From NCBI GenBank assembly GCA_001804865.1, contig MHBK01000072.1:1-48761 (forward strand): a stretch of 48,761 bases of DNA. The letters are read 5' to 3'. Positions within the stretch are counted from its first letter, which is position 1. Every line of letters begins with the position of its first letter. A program made the translations under genes and the position numbers. The stretch comes from Lentisphaerae bacterium GWF2_57_35 (GTDB lineage: Bacteria > Verrucomicrobiota > Kiritimatiellia > CAIQIC01 > GWF2-57-35). The notes under the pieces were generated by a model. That model searched no databases, had not been told where the DNA came from, and saw only the letters and a list, made by a program, of their open reading frames with translations. Positions 32,775-43,915 of this stretch are shown in pieces.

Positions 32775-34301
32775 TTATTGGGTGTCCCTTTTCAAAGGTT
32801 GTCTTTCGCGTTGAAATAGCCATTCGATGAGCAGCCGGGTCCCGGCGAGGGTCGCGCCTGCCGCGCCATATTTCTTGGCCTTTTCCAGCCAGGCGGTTCC
32901 GGCGATGTCGATGTGCGCCCAGGGGATGTTGTCCGGGACGAATTGCCGAAGAAACGCTCCGCCGACGATGGTTCCGGCCGAGCCGTCGCCGATGTTTTTC
33001 AAGTCGGCAAATTGGCCCTGGATATCGTCCTCGTAATCCTGCCAGAGGGGCAGGGGCCAGACGCGGTCTCCGGCGGCTTCCCCGGCTTTCCGGAGTTGTT
33101 CGGCGAGCTCGGAGTTGTTACTCATGAGTCCTGAGGCCGCATGGCCCAAGGCGACGATGACCGCTCCGGTCAGCGTGGCCAGATCGACGATGGCGCTCGG
33201 TTTGAAGTCGGCGGCCAGCGACAGCGCGTCGGCGAGAACCAGGCGGCCTTCCGCGTCGGTATTGAGAATTTCAATGGTCTTGCCCGAACGGGTCTTTACG
33301 ATGTCGCCAGGCCGGGTGGCATTGCCGCCGGGCATGTTTTCAGCCACGGCCATCAAGGCTATAAGGGGTTGCGGCAGCTTCAGACGGGCCGCCGTCAGAA
33401 TGGCGGCCAGTACGGCCATTCCGCCGCACTTGTCGAATTTCATCCATTCCATGCCTTTGCCCGGCTTGAGGGAAATTCCGCCGCTGTCGAAGGTGATGGT
33501 CTTGCCGACCAAGGCCACCGGCGTTTGTCGGCGGCCTTTTCCGGCATACTTCAATTGGATCAGGCAGGGGGGGCGGCGGCTGCCGCGCGCGACGGCCAGC
33601 AAGGCGTTGCAGCCCTTGCGGCGAAGATCGGCTTCGTCCAACACCGTGCAGGACACGCCGTATTTTCGGGCCAGCGACCGGACTTTGGCGGCGATGGCTT
33701 CCGGATATGCTTCATTGCCCGGCTGATTGGCCAGATCGCGGACCTCCGACATCGTCTCCAAAACGATTTTCTCTTCTTCGGCGATTTTTATAAGCGCCGC
33801 CGCCGCCGTCGGCGTGTCTTGCGTCAGGACGATCGCAAGCTTTTTGGTCATTTTTTCGGACGATCCCGATTTGTATGCTGAAAATTCGTAAGAGCCCGAG
33901 CCGAAACCGCGAAGAATAAGGCGGGCGATTTCCTCCGGGGGGAGGGGGGGTAAATCTCCCGCGTTCATCGAGGCGGATACCGCGAACTGGGTCAGATTGT
34001 ATTGTTGGCCCGCCCGGACAGCCGACGCGGCCGCCTGTGCGAGGCGTCCGGGATGAAAGTCCTTCTTGCGGCCCAAGCCGGCCAGCAGGACAAAATTCCC
34101 GGCCGTCGTCGTATGGGACGGAATAATCTCGATGCTGTTGCGTTGGGCTTTCCATCCGGTTTTTTTCGACCATTCGCGAAGAAGCCGGATCAGGGCCGGG
34201 GATTGAATCGTGACCAAGGCGTCCCCTTCCTCGAAAAAAAAGAGAATGCAGGCTTCCGTCTTGATTCGATCGATCCGTTGAATGGAAAGGGCGACGTTCA
34301 T
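32775..34301 (-). CDS. pepA: Leucyl (M17) aminopeptidase
   Basis: Cytosolic dinuclear-zinc aminopeptidase, 508 residues. The C-terminal catalytic domain carries the metal and active-site motifs TFDSGGISLKPG and NTDAEGRLVLADAL, the latter being the M17 signature. The N-terminal macro-like domain is less conserved. It starts 11 bases after the stop of the HMA-like lipoprotein gene and ends 2 bases before purC. Confidence 0.96.
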   Translation of the reverse strand: MNVALSIQRIDRIKTEACILFFFEEGDALVTIQSPALIRLLREWSKKTGWKAQRNSIEIIPSHTTTAGNFVLLAGLGRKKDFHPGRLAQAAASAVRAGQQYNLTQFAVSASMNAGDLPPLPPEEIARLILRGFGSGSYEFSAYKSGSSEKMTKKLAIVLTQDTPTAAAALIKIAEEEKIVLETMSEVRDLANQPGNEAYPEAIAAKVRSLARKYGVSCTVLDEADLRRKGCNALLAVARGSRRPPCLIQLKYAGKGRRQTPVALVGKTITFDSGGISLKPGKGMEWMKFDKCGGMAVLAAILTAARLKLPQPLIALMAVAENMPGGNATRPGDIVKTRSGKTIEILNTDAEGRLVLADALSLAADFKPSAIVDLATLTGAVIVALGHAASGLMSNNSELAEQLRKAGEAAGDRVWPLPLWQDYEDDIQGQFADLKNIGDGSAGTIVGGAFLRQFVPDNIPWAHIDIAGTAWLEKAKKYGAAGATLAGTRLLIEWLFQRERQPLKRDTQ

Positions 34302-34312
34302 ATGGCGGCAGC

Positions 34313-34657
34313 TCAGCGGCAGCCGGCCGGCAGGGCCTTGCGGGCCTCCGGCTTGGCGGGCGTGTCGTTGGCATCGAATCCAGCCCCGGCGATGACAAAT
34401 TCGATGTTTTTTACGGCCAATTTAGTGCTTTCGTAAGTAACAGCCACCGTGTGATTTGCGTAATCAGGTGTGGCCGATAAAATCCCGTCGATGGGGCCTT
34501 GAAGGGCCGTGAGAATGATCCGCCCGCATTCGGGAGAATTCATTTGGGGCACCTTCACAATCAGCGTGCAAGCTTCTTTTCGAAAGCAGCCCATTGACAT
34601 TCCTAAGACAATAATAAGACCGAGTATATATGGTTTTAAAGCCTTCATAGTCTCCAA
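34313..34657 (-). CDS. HMA-like small lipoprotein
   Basis: A 114-residue protein with an N-terminal hydrophobic segment ending in a lipobox-like GMSMGC (Cys24). The rest resembles a heavy-metal-associated fold: a first strand CTLIVKVPQM, then SPECGRIILTAL, and TVAVTYESTKLAVKNIEFVI with AGFDAN. The usual CxxC metal-binding pair is reduced to one Cys (in SPECG). Another Cys is the penultimate residue. Either a redox- or metal-binding variant, or a fold kept without metal. First gene of the pepA-purC-xerD-rnc run. Confidence 0.7.
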   Translation of the reverse strand: METMKALKPYILGLIIVLGMSMGCFRKEACTLIVKVPQMNSPECGRIILTALQGPIDGILSATPDYANHTVAVTYESTKLAVKNIEFVIAGAGFDANDTPAKPEARKALPAGCR

Positions 34658-34897
34658 ATCCCTGTAATTAAACTGCTTGGAGCCTATAGCAAAAAAGAGG
34701 CCTCGTCAACGGGCGAACATTTGAAAATGCCGGACTATCGAAGTACATTAAAGCGGAAGGGCGGATGTGCGTTTCTTATGGGGTTCCCCACCCCGACCTC
34801 CTTGGCGCATGACGCCCTTCCTTTCTTGTCTGGGTGTCGGTTTGCTCAAACGCCTTCGGGAGGGTCGGCGGCCTCGCCGTCCACGAATGGAAAAAAG

Positions 34898-36967
34898 CTA
34901 CGGCGTTTCCTGAAGAGGAGTCTTGGTTTGTTCGCGGATTAAGTCCATGGCCAGACGCGCGCGGGCGGACAGGCCGCTGTATTGATCCCGATATTGCTCG
35001 TCGAACTGGCGATAGCATTCCATCGCTTCCTCCGTTCGGCCCTGACGGTGCAAAGATATGGCCAGGTTCATGAGGGCCGACGGCATCGGACGCTGGGATT
35101 GCAGCAAATGGCGGTAGAGCCGTTCGGCGTCCTGATATTGCCCTTTTTTAAAGAAGGCATTGGCCATGCCGAATTCGATGGCGGCGATTCCCTGGGCTTC
35201 TGCCATCATATTGGAATACACCTGGAGGGCCTCGTCATAATGCCCTTGGGCGTAGTGTTGGCGGGCCAGCGCCAGCAGGGCTTCCGTCGATTGAAGCGGA
35301 GGTTGCCGCCGGGCAAAGATGGAAGCGAATATGCCCAGAGTCATCAGAATCGCCAGCCCCACAAAGATGCCGACGAAAAGATGGCGATGACTCTCCATCT
35401 TGATCGCTAATTTGGACGGGCTGGAATCGGAGGGCCGAGCGTCTGCCGGCATCTTTTCGAGAACCGCCAGAAGCGCCGAAAGGGCGAAATGGTTGGGCAA
35501 GCCGTCCTGGAACGCCTTTTCAAGCTCCTTTCGCAAATGGTTTTGAATGACGCCCAGCTCTTTGCTCAGGTGCGCTTGACGGCAACATTGCAGGATTAGA
35601 AAGGCTTGAAACACTTGCCGGGGTTCCGTCTCTTTTTCGAGGCGGGGGTTAAGTTGGATGGACGTTTTCTTATAGCTGGCAGGCAGCCCCTCGCATAGCC
35701 AGGGCATCATGTGCGCGGACGTACAGCGCTCCACGGGGGTGCCGTTGGCAATGCGGTCTTTGAACGCAAAAGCTTTGCTGTCCCAAAAGATGCCGGTCAG
35801 GTGATTGAGAAACAGGGTTTGCTCGGCCGACAGAAGGCTCTGCCTGGCCTGTGCCGACGGGACCGCTTTGGCCAATTGTTCGTAGGCCTCGATTTCGCTC
35901 GTCAGCAGGCCGATCAATTCCACCGGCGCGACATCCGGATGAAACGAGGCCGGGTCGAGCGATTCGTCCGCATTTTTCCATCGGGGAAACCCGGCGCCTC
36001 GCGGGTCGTAATAATCCAACGCGCGGCTGAGGTAACGTTCCAGCCGCGGCAGACAATACTCGGCAAAGGCTGTGTTTTTTGTCACGCTCCACACCTGCCG
36101 CACGCTTTGCGCCATCAGGGGCCAGGCAAGGGCGTCCGACCTCGTCGCATCGGCGCCCGAGCGGGCGGGAATCAACCCGTCCTCCCGCTGGCAGGAGAGG
36201 GCCGCCTTGACCAGGTCTTCCGCCACTTGCGGGTCGATGGAGCACCACGCCGAAGCCAGCAGCCAGGTTTGATTGATGTCCATGTTGGAGGCGGCGTTGC
36301 GCCGATCGGCCCGGCTCCAGCGGAATGGAATAGAGTCGTTGGGCGGCATGAGATGGGCGATCAGATCTTCTACGCCCCGCATGAGCGTAGCGGCAGCCAC
36401 CTTGGTCGAGGGCAGCGAATTCCAGAAAAAGGCCCGGCGCGAAATTTCCTCTTCGAACAACGCCTCGGCGGAAATCTCCGCGGCCGCCTGGATTTGACGG
36501 AGGGCCTCGTCACTGGACGTTGGGCTGATTGCCAGAAGAAAGTCGATGCCGTCGTTGTGTTCTTTTCGTGAAAAAGCGATGTATTCGCCGTTTGCCTCGA
36601 CGCAGGTGCAATGGTTTTTCTCCAGGAGGCTGCTGCCGACGGCTATTAGGCGAGGGTTTAACTCTTTGGACGCGCGGCCGACCAGGAGCCCGGGGGTTGT
36701 GACGACCACGGTCAGGGAGTCGGCGTCCGAAAAGAAAAATCGATAGCCATTGCTCAGCAGAAATCCGACGGGATGACGGTCGGCCCGAGGATCGATCTCA
36801 AAGCGCCACTTCCCGCCGGCGCGACGCGAGGTAAGCGAGCCGAGGGTGTTATCGGTTGCAAACAGGGGGCCAGGCAGTTGGTTTGTCCATCCTGAGGCCG
36901 TTATGTCCTGTCCACTCCGCCACGAACCCGTCGGCATCGAAATTGGTTTGAAAACGCTTTCTTGCAT
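34898..36967 (-). CDS. Six-hairpin glycosidase-like / TM / TPR fusion protein
   Basis: A 689-residue protein. Residues about 1-515 resemble an (alpha/alpha)6 glycosidase barrel of the GH63/trehalase-like kind (NMDINQTWLLASAWCSIDPQ, LSCQREDGLIP, DALAWPLMAQSVRQVW, GFPRWKNADESLDP). A membrane helix follows at about 530-552 (FVGIFVGLAILMTLGIFASI). The C-terminus holds three TPR-type units from about 560. With no signal peptide and an internal helix, the barrel would lie in the cytoplasm if the TPRs are outside, or the reverse. The start MQESVFKP was chosen because the frame upstream runs antisense into uvrB. Catalytic acids are not assigned with certainty. Confidence 0.7.
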   Translation of the reverse strand: MQESVFKPISMPTGSWRSGQDITASGWTNQLPGPLFATDNTLGSLTSRRAGGKWRFEIDPRADRHPVGFLLSNGYRFFFSDADSLTVVVTTPGLLVGRASKELNPRLIAVGSSLLEKNHCTCVEANGEYIAFSRKEHNDGIDFLLAISPTSSDEALRQIQAAAEISAEALFEEEISRRAFFWNSLPSTKVAAATLMRGVEDLIAHLMPPNDSIPFRWSRADRRNAASNMDINQTWLLASAWCSIDPQVAEDLVKAALSCQREDGLIPARSGADATRSDALAWPLMAQSVRQVWSVTKNTAFAEYCLPRLERYLSRALDYYDPRGAGFPRWKNADESLDPASFHPDVAPVELIGLLTSEIEAYEQLAKAVPSAQARQSLLSAEQTLFLNHLTGIFWDSKAFAFKDRIANGTPVERCTSAHMMPWLCEGLPASYKKTSIQLNPRLEKETEPRQVFQAFLILQCCRQAHLSKELGVIQNHLRKELEKAFQDGLPNHFALSALLAVLEKMPADARPSDSSPSKLAIKMESHRHLFVGIFVGLAILMTLGIFASIFARRQPPLQSTEALLALARQHYAQGHYDEALQVYSNMMAEAQGIAAIEFGMANAFFKKGQYQDAERLYRHLLQSQRPMPSALMNLAISLHRQGRTEEAMECYRQFDEQYRDQYSGLSARARLAMDLIREQTKTPLQETP

Positions 36968-37010
36968 CCCAATATAGTGTTCGCATTTGGTATTCTTGGC
37001 AAGTTTCCTT

Positions 37011-37036
37011 TTGTTGCGGAGGGATCCTCGCAACAA
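37011..37036. promoter_or_regulatory. 26-base palindrome between divergent genes
   Basis: TTGTTGCG and CGCAACAA form the outer arms. The inner AGG/CCT bases also pair around a GAT centre, giving 11 pairs with one bulged G. It lies in the 126-base gap between the fusion gene and uvrB. This could be an operator for one or both genes or a 5' leader hairpin of uvrB. It is not an E. coli-type LexA box. Confidence 0.5.
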
Positions 37037-37093
37037 CCCAACGTTTCTCGCGAAATTCTTGCCCGATGGGCGCAAGCGTTTTATAGTTCCTAT

Positions 37094-39186
<2,093 letters not shown>

Positions 39187-39190
<4 letters not shown>

Positions 39191-40056
39191 ATCTGGCGGA
39201 CATTATGTTGAGCAAGGACGTGCAGGAGTTGATCGCGCGCGCCCTCAAGGAGGATATTGGAGAGGCCGACGTAACCTCGGAAGCCATCATCGCGAAAACC
39301 GATACGGCCCGCGCTTATCTTCTTTCCCGCGGCGAATACATGCTCTCGGGCGTGCCCGTGGCCGCCAAGGTTTTCGGCGCCGTCGATCCTTCCCTGACGG
39401 TTGCCATTTTGAAGCCGGAGGCCGCCCTGGTGACCAACGGCGATTGCGTGATGACGATCGACGGCTCCGCCCGGAGCATCCTGGCCGCCGAACGCACGGC
39501 CCTGAATTTTATGCAGCGCATGACCGGCATCGCGACCCTGACGCATCAACTGGTCAAGAAAGTCAAAAAGTACGGCGTGACGATCCTGGACACCCGCAAG
39601 ACGACGCCCACTTTGCGCATTCTCGAAAAATATGCCGTCAATTGCGGCGGCGGCGAGAACCACCGGATGGGGCTCTTTGACCGCGTGCTGATCAAGGACA
39701 ATCACATCAGCTTTTGGAAGCAGAAAACCGACAGCTCCCCGGCCGGCGCGGTGATCGCGGCGCGCGAGAAGTATCCGAATTTGCAGATCGAGATCGAGGT
39801 GGAATCGGTGGAGGATCTTCAGGAAGCCCTGAAGGCCTCGCCCGATTGGGTCTTGCTGGATAACATGACGCCTACCCGCCTCCGCGAATGCGTGAAGCTG
39901 TGCAAGGGCATCTGCAAGATCGAAGCCTCCGGCGGCATCACGCTGGACAACGTCGAGGTGGTCGCCGAAACCGGCGTGGACGCGATCTCGGTGGGCTATG
40001 TCACCCATTCCGCCCCGGCGGCGGATTTTTCGTTGGAGTTCGTAAGAGAAACCTGA
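39187..40056 (+). CDS. nadC: Nicotinate-nucleotide pyrophosphorylase (carboxylating)
   Basis: Converts quinolinate and PRPP to nicotinate mononucleotide in NAD synthesis, 289 residues. Signature segments are ERTALNFMQRMTGIAT, ILDTRKTTPTLR, CGGGENHRMGLFDRVLIKDN and the phosphate-binding IEASGGI. It starts with GTG inside the uvrB stop codon. nadA and nadB are not in the window. Confidence 0.96.
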
Positions 40057-40096
40057 GCGCCGACGCCTGGAACCGGCGGATGTAGAAAAATACCGT

Positions 40097-40759
40097 ATGG
40101 ATAGTCTTGCTTGCACGGAATTCAAGGAGCTTCAAGAGCAATTGGACCGGATGCGCATTGCGTTGGGTCGGCCGTTGCTTTGTTTTGACGAAGTCACCTC
40201 GACCAACGACATCGTCAAGGAGCGGGCGGAAGCCGGCGGGTCGGAAGGCTGGACGGTCGTGGCGGGCCGGCAAACGGCCGGGCGGGGCCGATGCGGACGG
40301 AAATGGCAGTCGGATTCGTCGGGCGGGTTGTACATGTCGGTCTTGTTGCAGCCCGATTGGCCGGTGGACGAATCCGGACGTCTGGCGATTCTCGGCGGCG
40401 TGGCGGTTTATTGCGCTCTGGAATCGTTGGGTCTTCAAGGCCTGTCCCTCAAGTGGCCGAACGACGTGCTGGTGCGCGGCCGCAAAATATCGGGCATCCT
40501 GGTCGAGCCGCGGATTGGCGGCGGGCGAATTGAGTTTGCCGTCATGGGCATCGGTGTTAATGTGGGCCAGACCGGAGCCGATTGGAACGAGGAAACCCGC
40601 AGCCTCGCCACTTCTTGCTCGTTGGAGGGCTTGAAGCATGCAAGGGCTTTCGTGGCTTCGAAGGTGCTGGAGCAGCTCGATTATCATTACAGCCAGACGA
40701 AGCGCGGAGGGGCCGCTTCCATGATGAAGTTCTGGGACGAAAGGGTCGTCCGACCTTAA
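40097..40759 (+). CDS. birA: Biotin--protein ligase, minimal catalytic form
   Basis: Attaches biotin to acetyl-CoA carboxylase or related carriers. At 220 residues it is short. The catalytic domain is complete: GRQTAGRGRCGRKWQSDSSG is the biotinyl-AMP loop and LKWPNDVLVRGRKISGILVE the substrate pocket. It lacks the N-terminal helix-turn-helix, so it is not a bio-operon repressor. It also ends at KFWDERVVRP, just where the small C-terminal SH3-like domain normally follows. coaX begins 18 bases later, so the gene appears to have lost that domain or is naturally minimal. Confidence 0.9.
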   Translation: MDSLACTEFKELQEQLDRMRIALGRPLLCFDEVTSTNDIVKERAEAGGSEGWTVVAGRQTAGRGRCGRKWQSDSSGGLYMSVLLQPDWPVDESGRLAILGGVAVYCALESLGLQGLSLKWPNDVLVRGRKISGILVEPRIGGGRIEFAVMGIGVNVGQTGADWNEETRSLATSCSLEGLKHARAFVASKVLEQLDYHYSQTKRGGAASMMKFWDERVVRP

Positions 40760-40777
40760 GCGAAAAAGGGGAATCCA

Positions 40778-41554
40778 ATGGCAAAACAAAAAGCCAACGA
40801 GTACGTGTTGACGGTCGATATCGGCAATACGAGCACAACTTTCGGGTTGTTTGCCAACGACCGGGTGAGCCAGATTAGCCGGTTGGATACGAGCATCGAC
40901 AACCGCAAAACGATTTGCGCGCGGTTGGAACAGCTCTTTGGAACCCGCCGGATTGCCGGCGTGGCGATGGCCTCGGTGGCGCCCCGCGTGAATGTGTTGT
41001 GGCAGGGCGTGATGGAACGGTTGTGGCCGGACATCCCGGTGCTCTGGGTGAACCACAAGCTGAATCTGGGTTTGGATCTTGCCTATCCCAAGCCTGCGAC
41101 CCTCGGCGCCGACCGGTTGGTCAATGTGTGCGGGGCCGTGAAGCGATATGGCGCCCCTGTGATCGTGGCCGATTTCGGGACGGCGGTGACGTTCGACGTA
41201 GTCTCCGACAAGGACGGCTTCGTCGGCGGCGTCATCGCGCCGGGGCTTCCGCTGATGTTCAGTTATCTGGCGGAAAAAACCGCGTTGTTGCCGGTCATCA
41301 AGCCGGAAGGCTTCTCGAATCGCGTCGGCAAGAGCACGAAGGAAGCCATGCAGATGGGTGCGCGCTGGGGCTATCGCGGCATGGTTAAGGAAATTTTGGA
41401 GCAACTGACGAAGCCCTGGAAGGGAAAACCTTTCCAACTCTGCGCCACGGGCGGCTACGCGGAATGGGTGATCCGGGGCTCCGGCCTGAAGTTTCAGGTC
41501 GATCCCGATTTGACATTGTACGGTTTGGGACAAGTGTATCTGTTGAACCGATAA
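40778..41554 (+). CDS. coaX: Type III pantothenate kinase
   Basis: First step of coenzyme A synthesis, 258 residues. The ASKHA-fold motifs are present: phosphate-1 VDIGNTSTTFGLF near the N-terminus, then TLGADRLVN, the Asp-containing VADFGTAVTFDV, and GGVIAPGLP. Pairing with a biotin ligase gene is common in bacteria. GGGGAA lies upstream of the ATG. Confidence 0.95.
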   Translation: MAKQKANEYVLTVDIGNTSTTFGLFANDRVSQISRLDTSIDNRKTICARLEQLFGTRRIAGVAMASVAPRVNVLWQGVMERLWPDIPVLWVNHKLNLGLDLAYPKPATLGADRLVNVCGAVKRYGAPVIVADFGTAVTFDVVSDKDGFVGGVIAPGLPLMFSYLAEKTALLPVIKPEGFSNRVGKSTKEAMQMGARWGYRGMVKEILEQLTKPWKGKPFQLCATGGYAEWVIRGSGLKFQVDPDLTLYGLGQVYLLNR

Positions 41555-41567
41555 GAAAAGGTGCTTT

Positions 41568-42389
41568 ATGGTCTCTATGGATGAATCGGGCCGCATCGAG
41601 AAATGTTTCTCGGCCCTGCGGTTAAAAGATGAAAAAGGTTTTGTGGCCTATATCACGGCGGGCGATCCGTCGCTGGCCGCCACGGTGGAAATGGTCCGGC
41701 GCCTGGAAGAGGCCGGCGCGGATGTCGTGGAACTGGGCGTGCCGTTTTCCGATCCGCTGGCGGACGGACGGGTCAACCAGGATTCCGCCGCCCGCGCGCT
41801 GAAAAATGGCGTCAACCTTCAGGGCATCTTCAAGACGGTCGAAAAGATCCGGCGCGCGTCGGATATCCCGCTGGTGCTGTTTAGCTACATCAATCCCCTG
41901 ATGTCGCCCTCCTTCGAAAAAAACATGCGCGAGGCCCATGCGGCCGGCGTGGACGGGGTGCTGATCCTGGACCTGCCGGTGGAGGAAAACCGCAAATACG
42001 TCCGAAACCTTTACGAAAACCGGCTGAATAACGTCAGCCTGGTCACGCCGACAAGCCCCGACGAACGCATCCGGCGCATCGTAAAATACTCGACCGGGTT
42101 CGTGTATTGCGTGTCGCGGGAAGGCGTGACGGGCATGCAGAAAAAGCTGGCGCCGAGCGCGACCGAACTGGTCAAGCGGACGCGCCGTCTGACGCCGCTG
42201 CCGGTGGTGCTGGGTTTCGGCATCTCGACGCCCGAGCAGGCGAGCGCCGCCGCCCGCGCGGCCGACGCCGTGGTGGTCGGCAGCGCGATCGTCGACCGCT
42301 TCAGCCGGGAACCCCAAAACCCGATGGGACGCCGCCGTGCGGCGGCCTGGGTGAAGACCTTGATTAAAGCCGTGAAGAGCGTGGAATGA
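41568..42389 (+). CDS. trpA: Tryptophan synthase alpha chain
   Basis: Cleaves indole-3-glycerol phosphate, 273 residues, TIM barrel. Catalytic Glu55 (VELGVPFSDP) and Asp66 (PLADG) are present. The next residues read RVNQ where most homologues have PVIQ or PTIQ. The phosphate-binding GFGISTPEQ and VVGSAIV segments are normal. No trpB is beside it, so the beta chain must be elsewhere. An alternative start lies three codons later (MDESGR). It overlaps the next gene by ATGA. Confidence 0.94.
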   Translation: MVSMDESGRIEKCFSALRLKDEKGFVAYITAGDPSLAATVEMVRRLEEAGADVVELGVPFSDPLADGRVNQDSAARALKNGVNLQGIFKTVEKIRRASDIPLVLFSYINPLMSPSFEKNMREAHAAGVDGVLILDLPVEENRKYVRNLYENRLNNVSLVTPTSPDERIRRIVKYSTGFVYCVSREGVTGMQKKLAPSATELVKRTRRLTPLPVVLGFGISTPEQASAAARAADAVVVGSAIVDRFSREPQNPMGRRRAAAWVKTLIKAVKSVE

Positions 42390-43474
42390 ACAAGAGCAAT
42401 GCATATGCCGTGATCCTGGCCGGCGGCAAGGGCGAGCGGTTCTGGCCGCTCAGCACGTCGCGCCACCCCAAGCAGGTGTTATCCCTGGTTGGCGACAAGC
42501 CTTTGATCGGGCTGGCCGTCGAACGGATACGAAATATCGTCCCTCCTGAAAACGTCTACATCGTCACAAGCCACGACTTGGTGGACGTCATTTGCCAGGC
42601 CGTGCCGGAGTTGCCGGCCGGGAATGTCGTCGGCGAGCCGATGGGGCGGGATACCGCCGCCGCCATTGCGTTGGGCTCGACGCTGATCGAGGCCCGCGAT
42701 CCGGGCGGCGTTTTCTGCGTGCTGACCGCCGATCACATCATCGGAGATTTGCCGGTGTTCGAATCGACGCTTCGGGAAGGGCTCGATCTGGCCGGCCGCG
42801 AGGACGTGCTGCTGACCATCGGCGTACAGCCGTCGGAACCCAGCACCGGCTATGGGTATATCGAGGCCGACGAATCGTATCGGGAACAAAACGGCGTCGC
42901 CTTTTTGAAGGCTCGCAAGTTTGTCGAAAAACCCCAGCTCGAAACCGCCCGGCACTATGTGGAGTCGGGCCGGTATTTCTGGAACTCCGGCATGTTCATC
43001 TGGTCGGTTCGCACGTTTTCCAAGGCGATGGAGGCTCATCGTCCTCCGCTGGCCGACATGATGCGACGGCTTCGTCCGCTGGTGGGCGCCGGCCGCTTTG
43101 CGACCGCGTTGGCGCAGGAATACGGCTTGCTCGAAAAAATCTCCATCGACTATGCCTTGATGGAAAAAGCCGACAACATCGTCATGGCCCGCGGACAATT
43201 CGCGTGGGACGACGTTGGCTCCTGGACCGCGCTGGAGAATCATCTGCCGAAGGACTCGTCCGGCAACACCCTTCAAGGTTCGTGCGAAATGCTCGAAGCC
43301 GGCGGCAACATTGTCTATTCGCCGGGGCGCCTCACCGCGTTGATCGGGGTGAGCAACCTGGTGGTGGTTCAGGCCGAGGGCGTCACGCTGGTGTGCCCGC
43401 GCGACCGCGCGCAGGACGTTAAAAAGCTGGTCGAACAACTCCGCAAGAGCGGCCGTTACGACGAGGTGCTGTAG
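42386..43474 (+). CDS. manC: Mannose-1-phosphate guanylyltransferase
   Basis: Makes GDP-mannose for glycan synthesis, 362 residues. The nucleotidyltransferase motif LAGGKGERFWPLS is near the N-terminus, and RKFVEKP with YFWNSGMFIW and FAWDDVGSW mark the sugar-binding part. It is the single-domain form without the C-terminal phosphomannose isomerase. Coupled to trpA by a 4-base overlap, and the next gene starts immediately after its stop. Confidence 0.93.
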   Translation: MNKSNAYAVILAGGKGERFWPLSTSRHPKQVLSLVGDKPLIGLAVERIRNIVPPENVYIVTSHDLVDVICQAVPELPAGNVVGEPMGRDTAAAIALGSTLIEARDPGGVFCVLTADHIIGDLPVFESTLREGLDLAGREDVLLTIGVQPSEPSTGYGYIEADESYREQNGVAFLKARKFVEKPQLETARHYVESGRYFWNSGMFIWSVRTFSKAMEAHRPPLADMMRRLRPLVGAGRFATALAQEYGLLEKISIDYALMEKADNIVMARGQFAWDDVGSWTALENHLPKDSSGNTLQGSCEMLEAGGNIVYSPGRLTALIGVSNLVVVQAEGVTLVCPRDRAQDVKKLVEQLRKSGRYDEVL

Positions 43475-43915
43475 ATGCCTCGAATCTTAGGCTTGGATTA
43501 CGGCGATGTCCGGCTGGGCTTTGCCGTCAGCGATCAGGACGGCATCATTGCCTTCCCTCACGGCATGGAAGTTTGCCGGACGCAGGACGAGGCCTTGAAG
43601 GCCGTCGAAAAGATTTGCCGCGAAACCAAGGCGGAGACGATCGTGGTGGGCTATCCGCTGAACATGAACGGAACGCGGGGGCCCCGCGCCGATTTGACCG
43701 ACGCCTTCATGGAAAAACTGCGGCAGCGACTAAAAATCCCGGTGGAAAAATGGGACGAGCGGCTCAGTTCCAAGGCTGCCGAAGCGGTCTTGATCGAAGG
43801 CGGCACGCGTCGTGAAAATCGAAAGAAGCACATCGACAAGCTGGCCGCGCAAATTGTGCTGCAAAACTACCTGGATGCCCATGCGGCGCCTTTCGATCCG
43901 GATACGGAGCCATGA
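43475..43915 (+). CDS. ruvX: Holliday junction resolvase-like / 16S pre-rRNA nuclease YqgF
   Basis: A 146-residue RNase H-fold nuclease. The first acidic strand ILGLDYGDVRLGFAVSD is diagnostic. Later come VVGYPLNMNG and WDERLSSKAAEAVL, then KKHIDKLAAQIVLQNYLD with the terminal acidic residue. Members process the 5' end of 16S rRNA. Starts directly at the manC stop (TAGATG) and overlaps truA by ATGA. Confidence 0.93.
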   Translation: MPRILGLDYGDVRLGFAVSDQDGIIAFPHGMEVCRTQDEALKAVEKICRETKAETIVVGYPLNMNGTRGPRADLTDAFMEKLRQRLKIPVEKWDERLSSKAAEAVLIEGGTRRENRKKHIDKLAAQIVLQNYLDAHAAPFDPDTEP

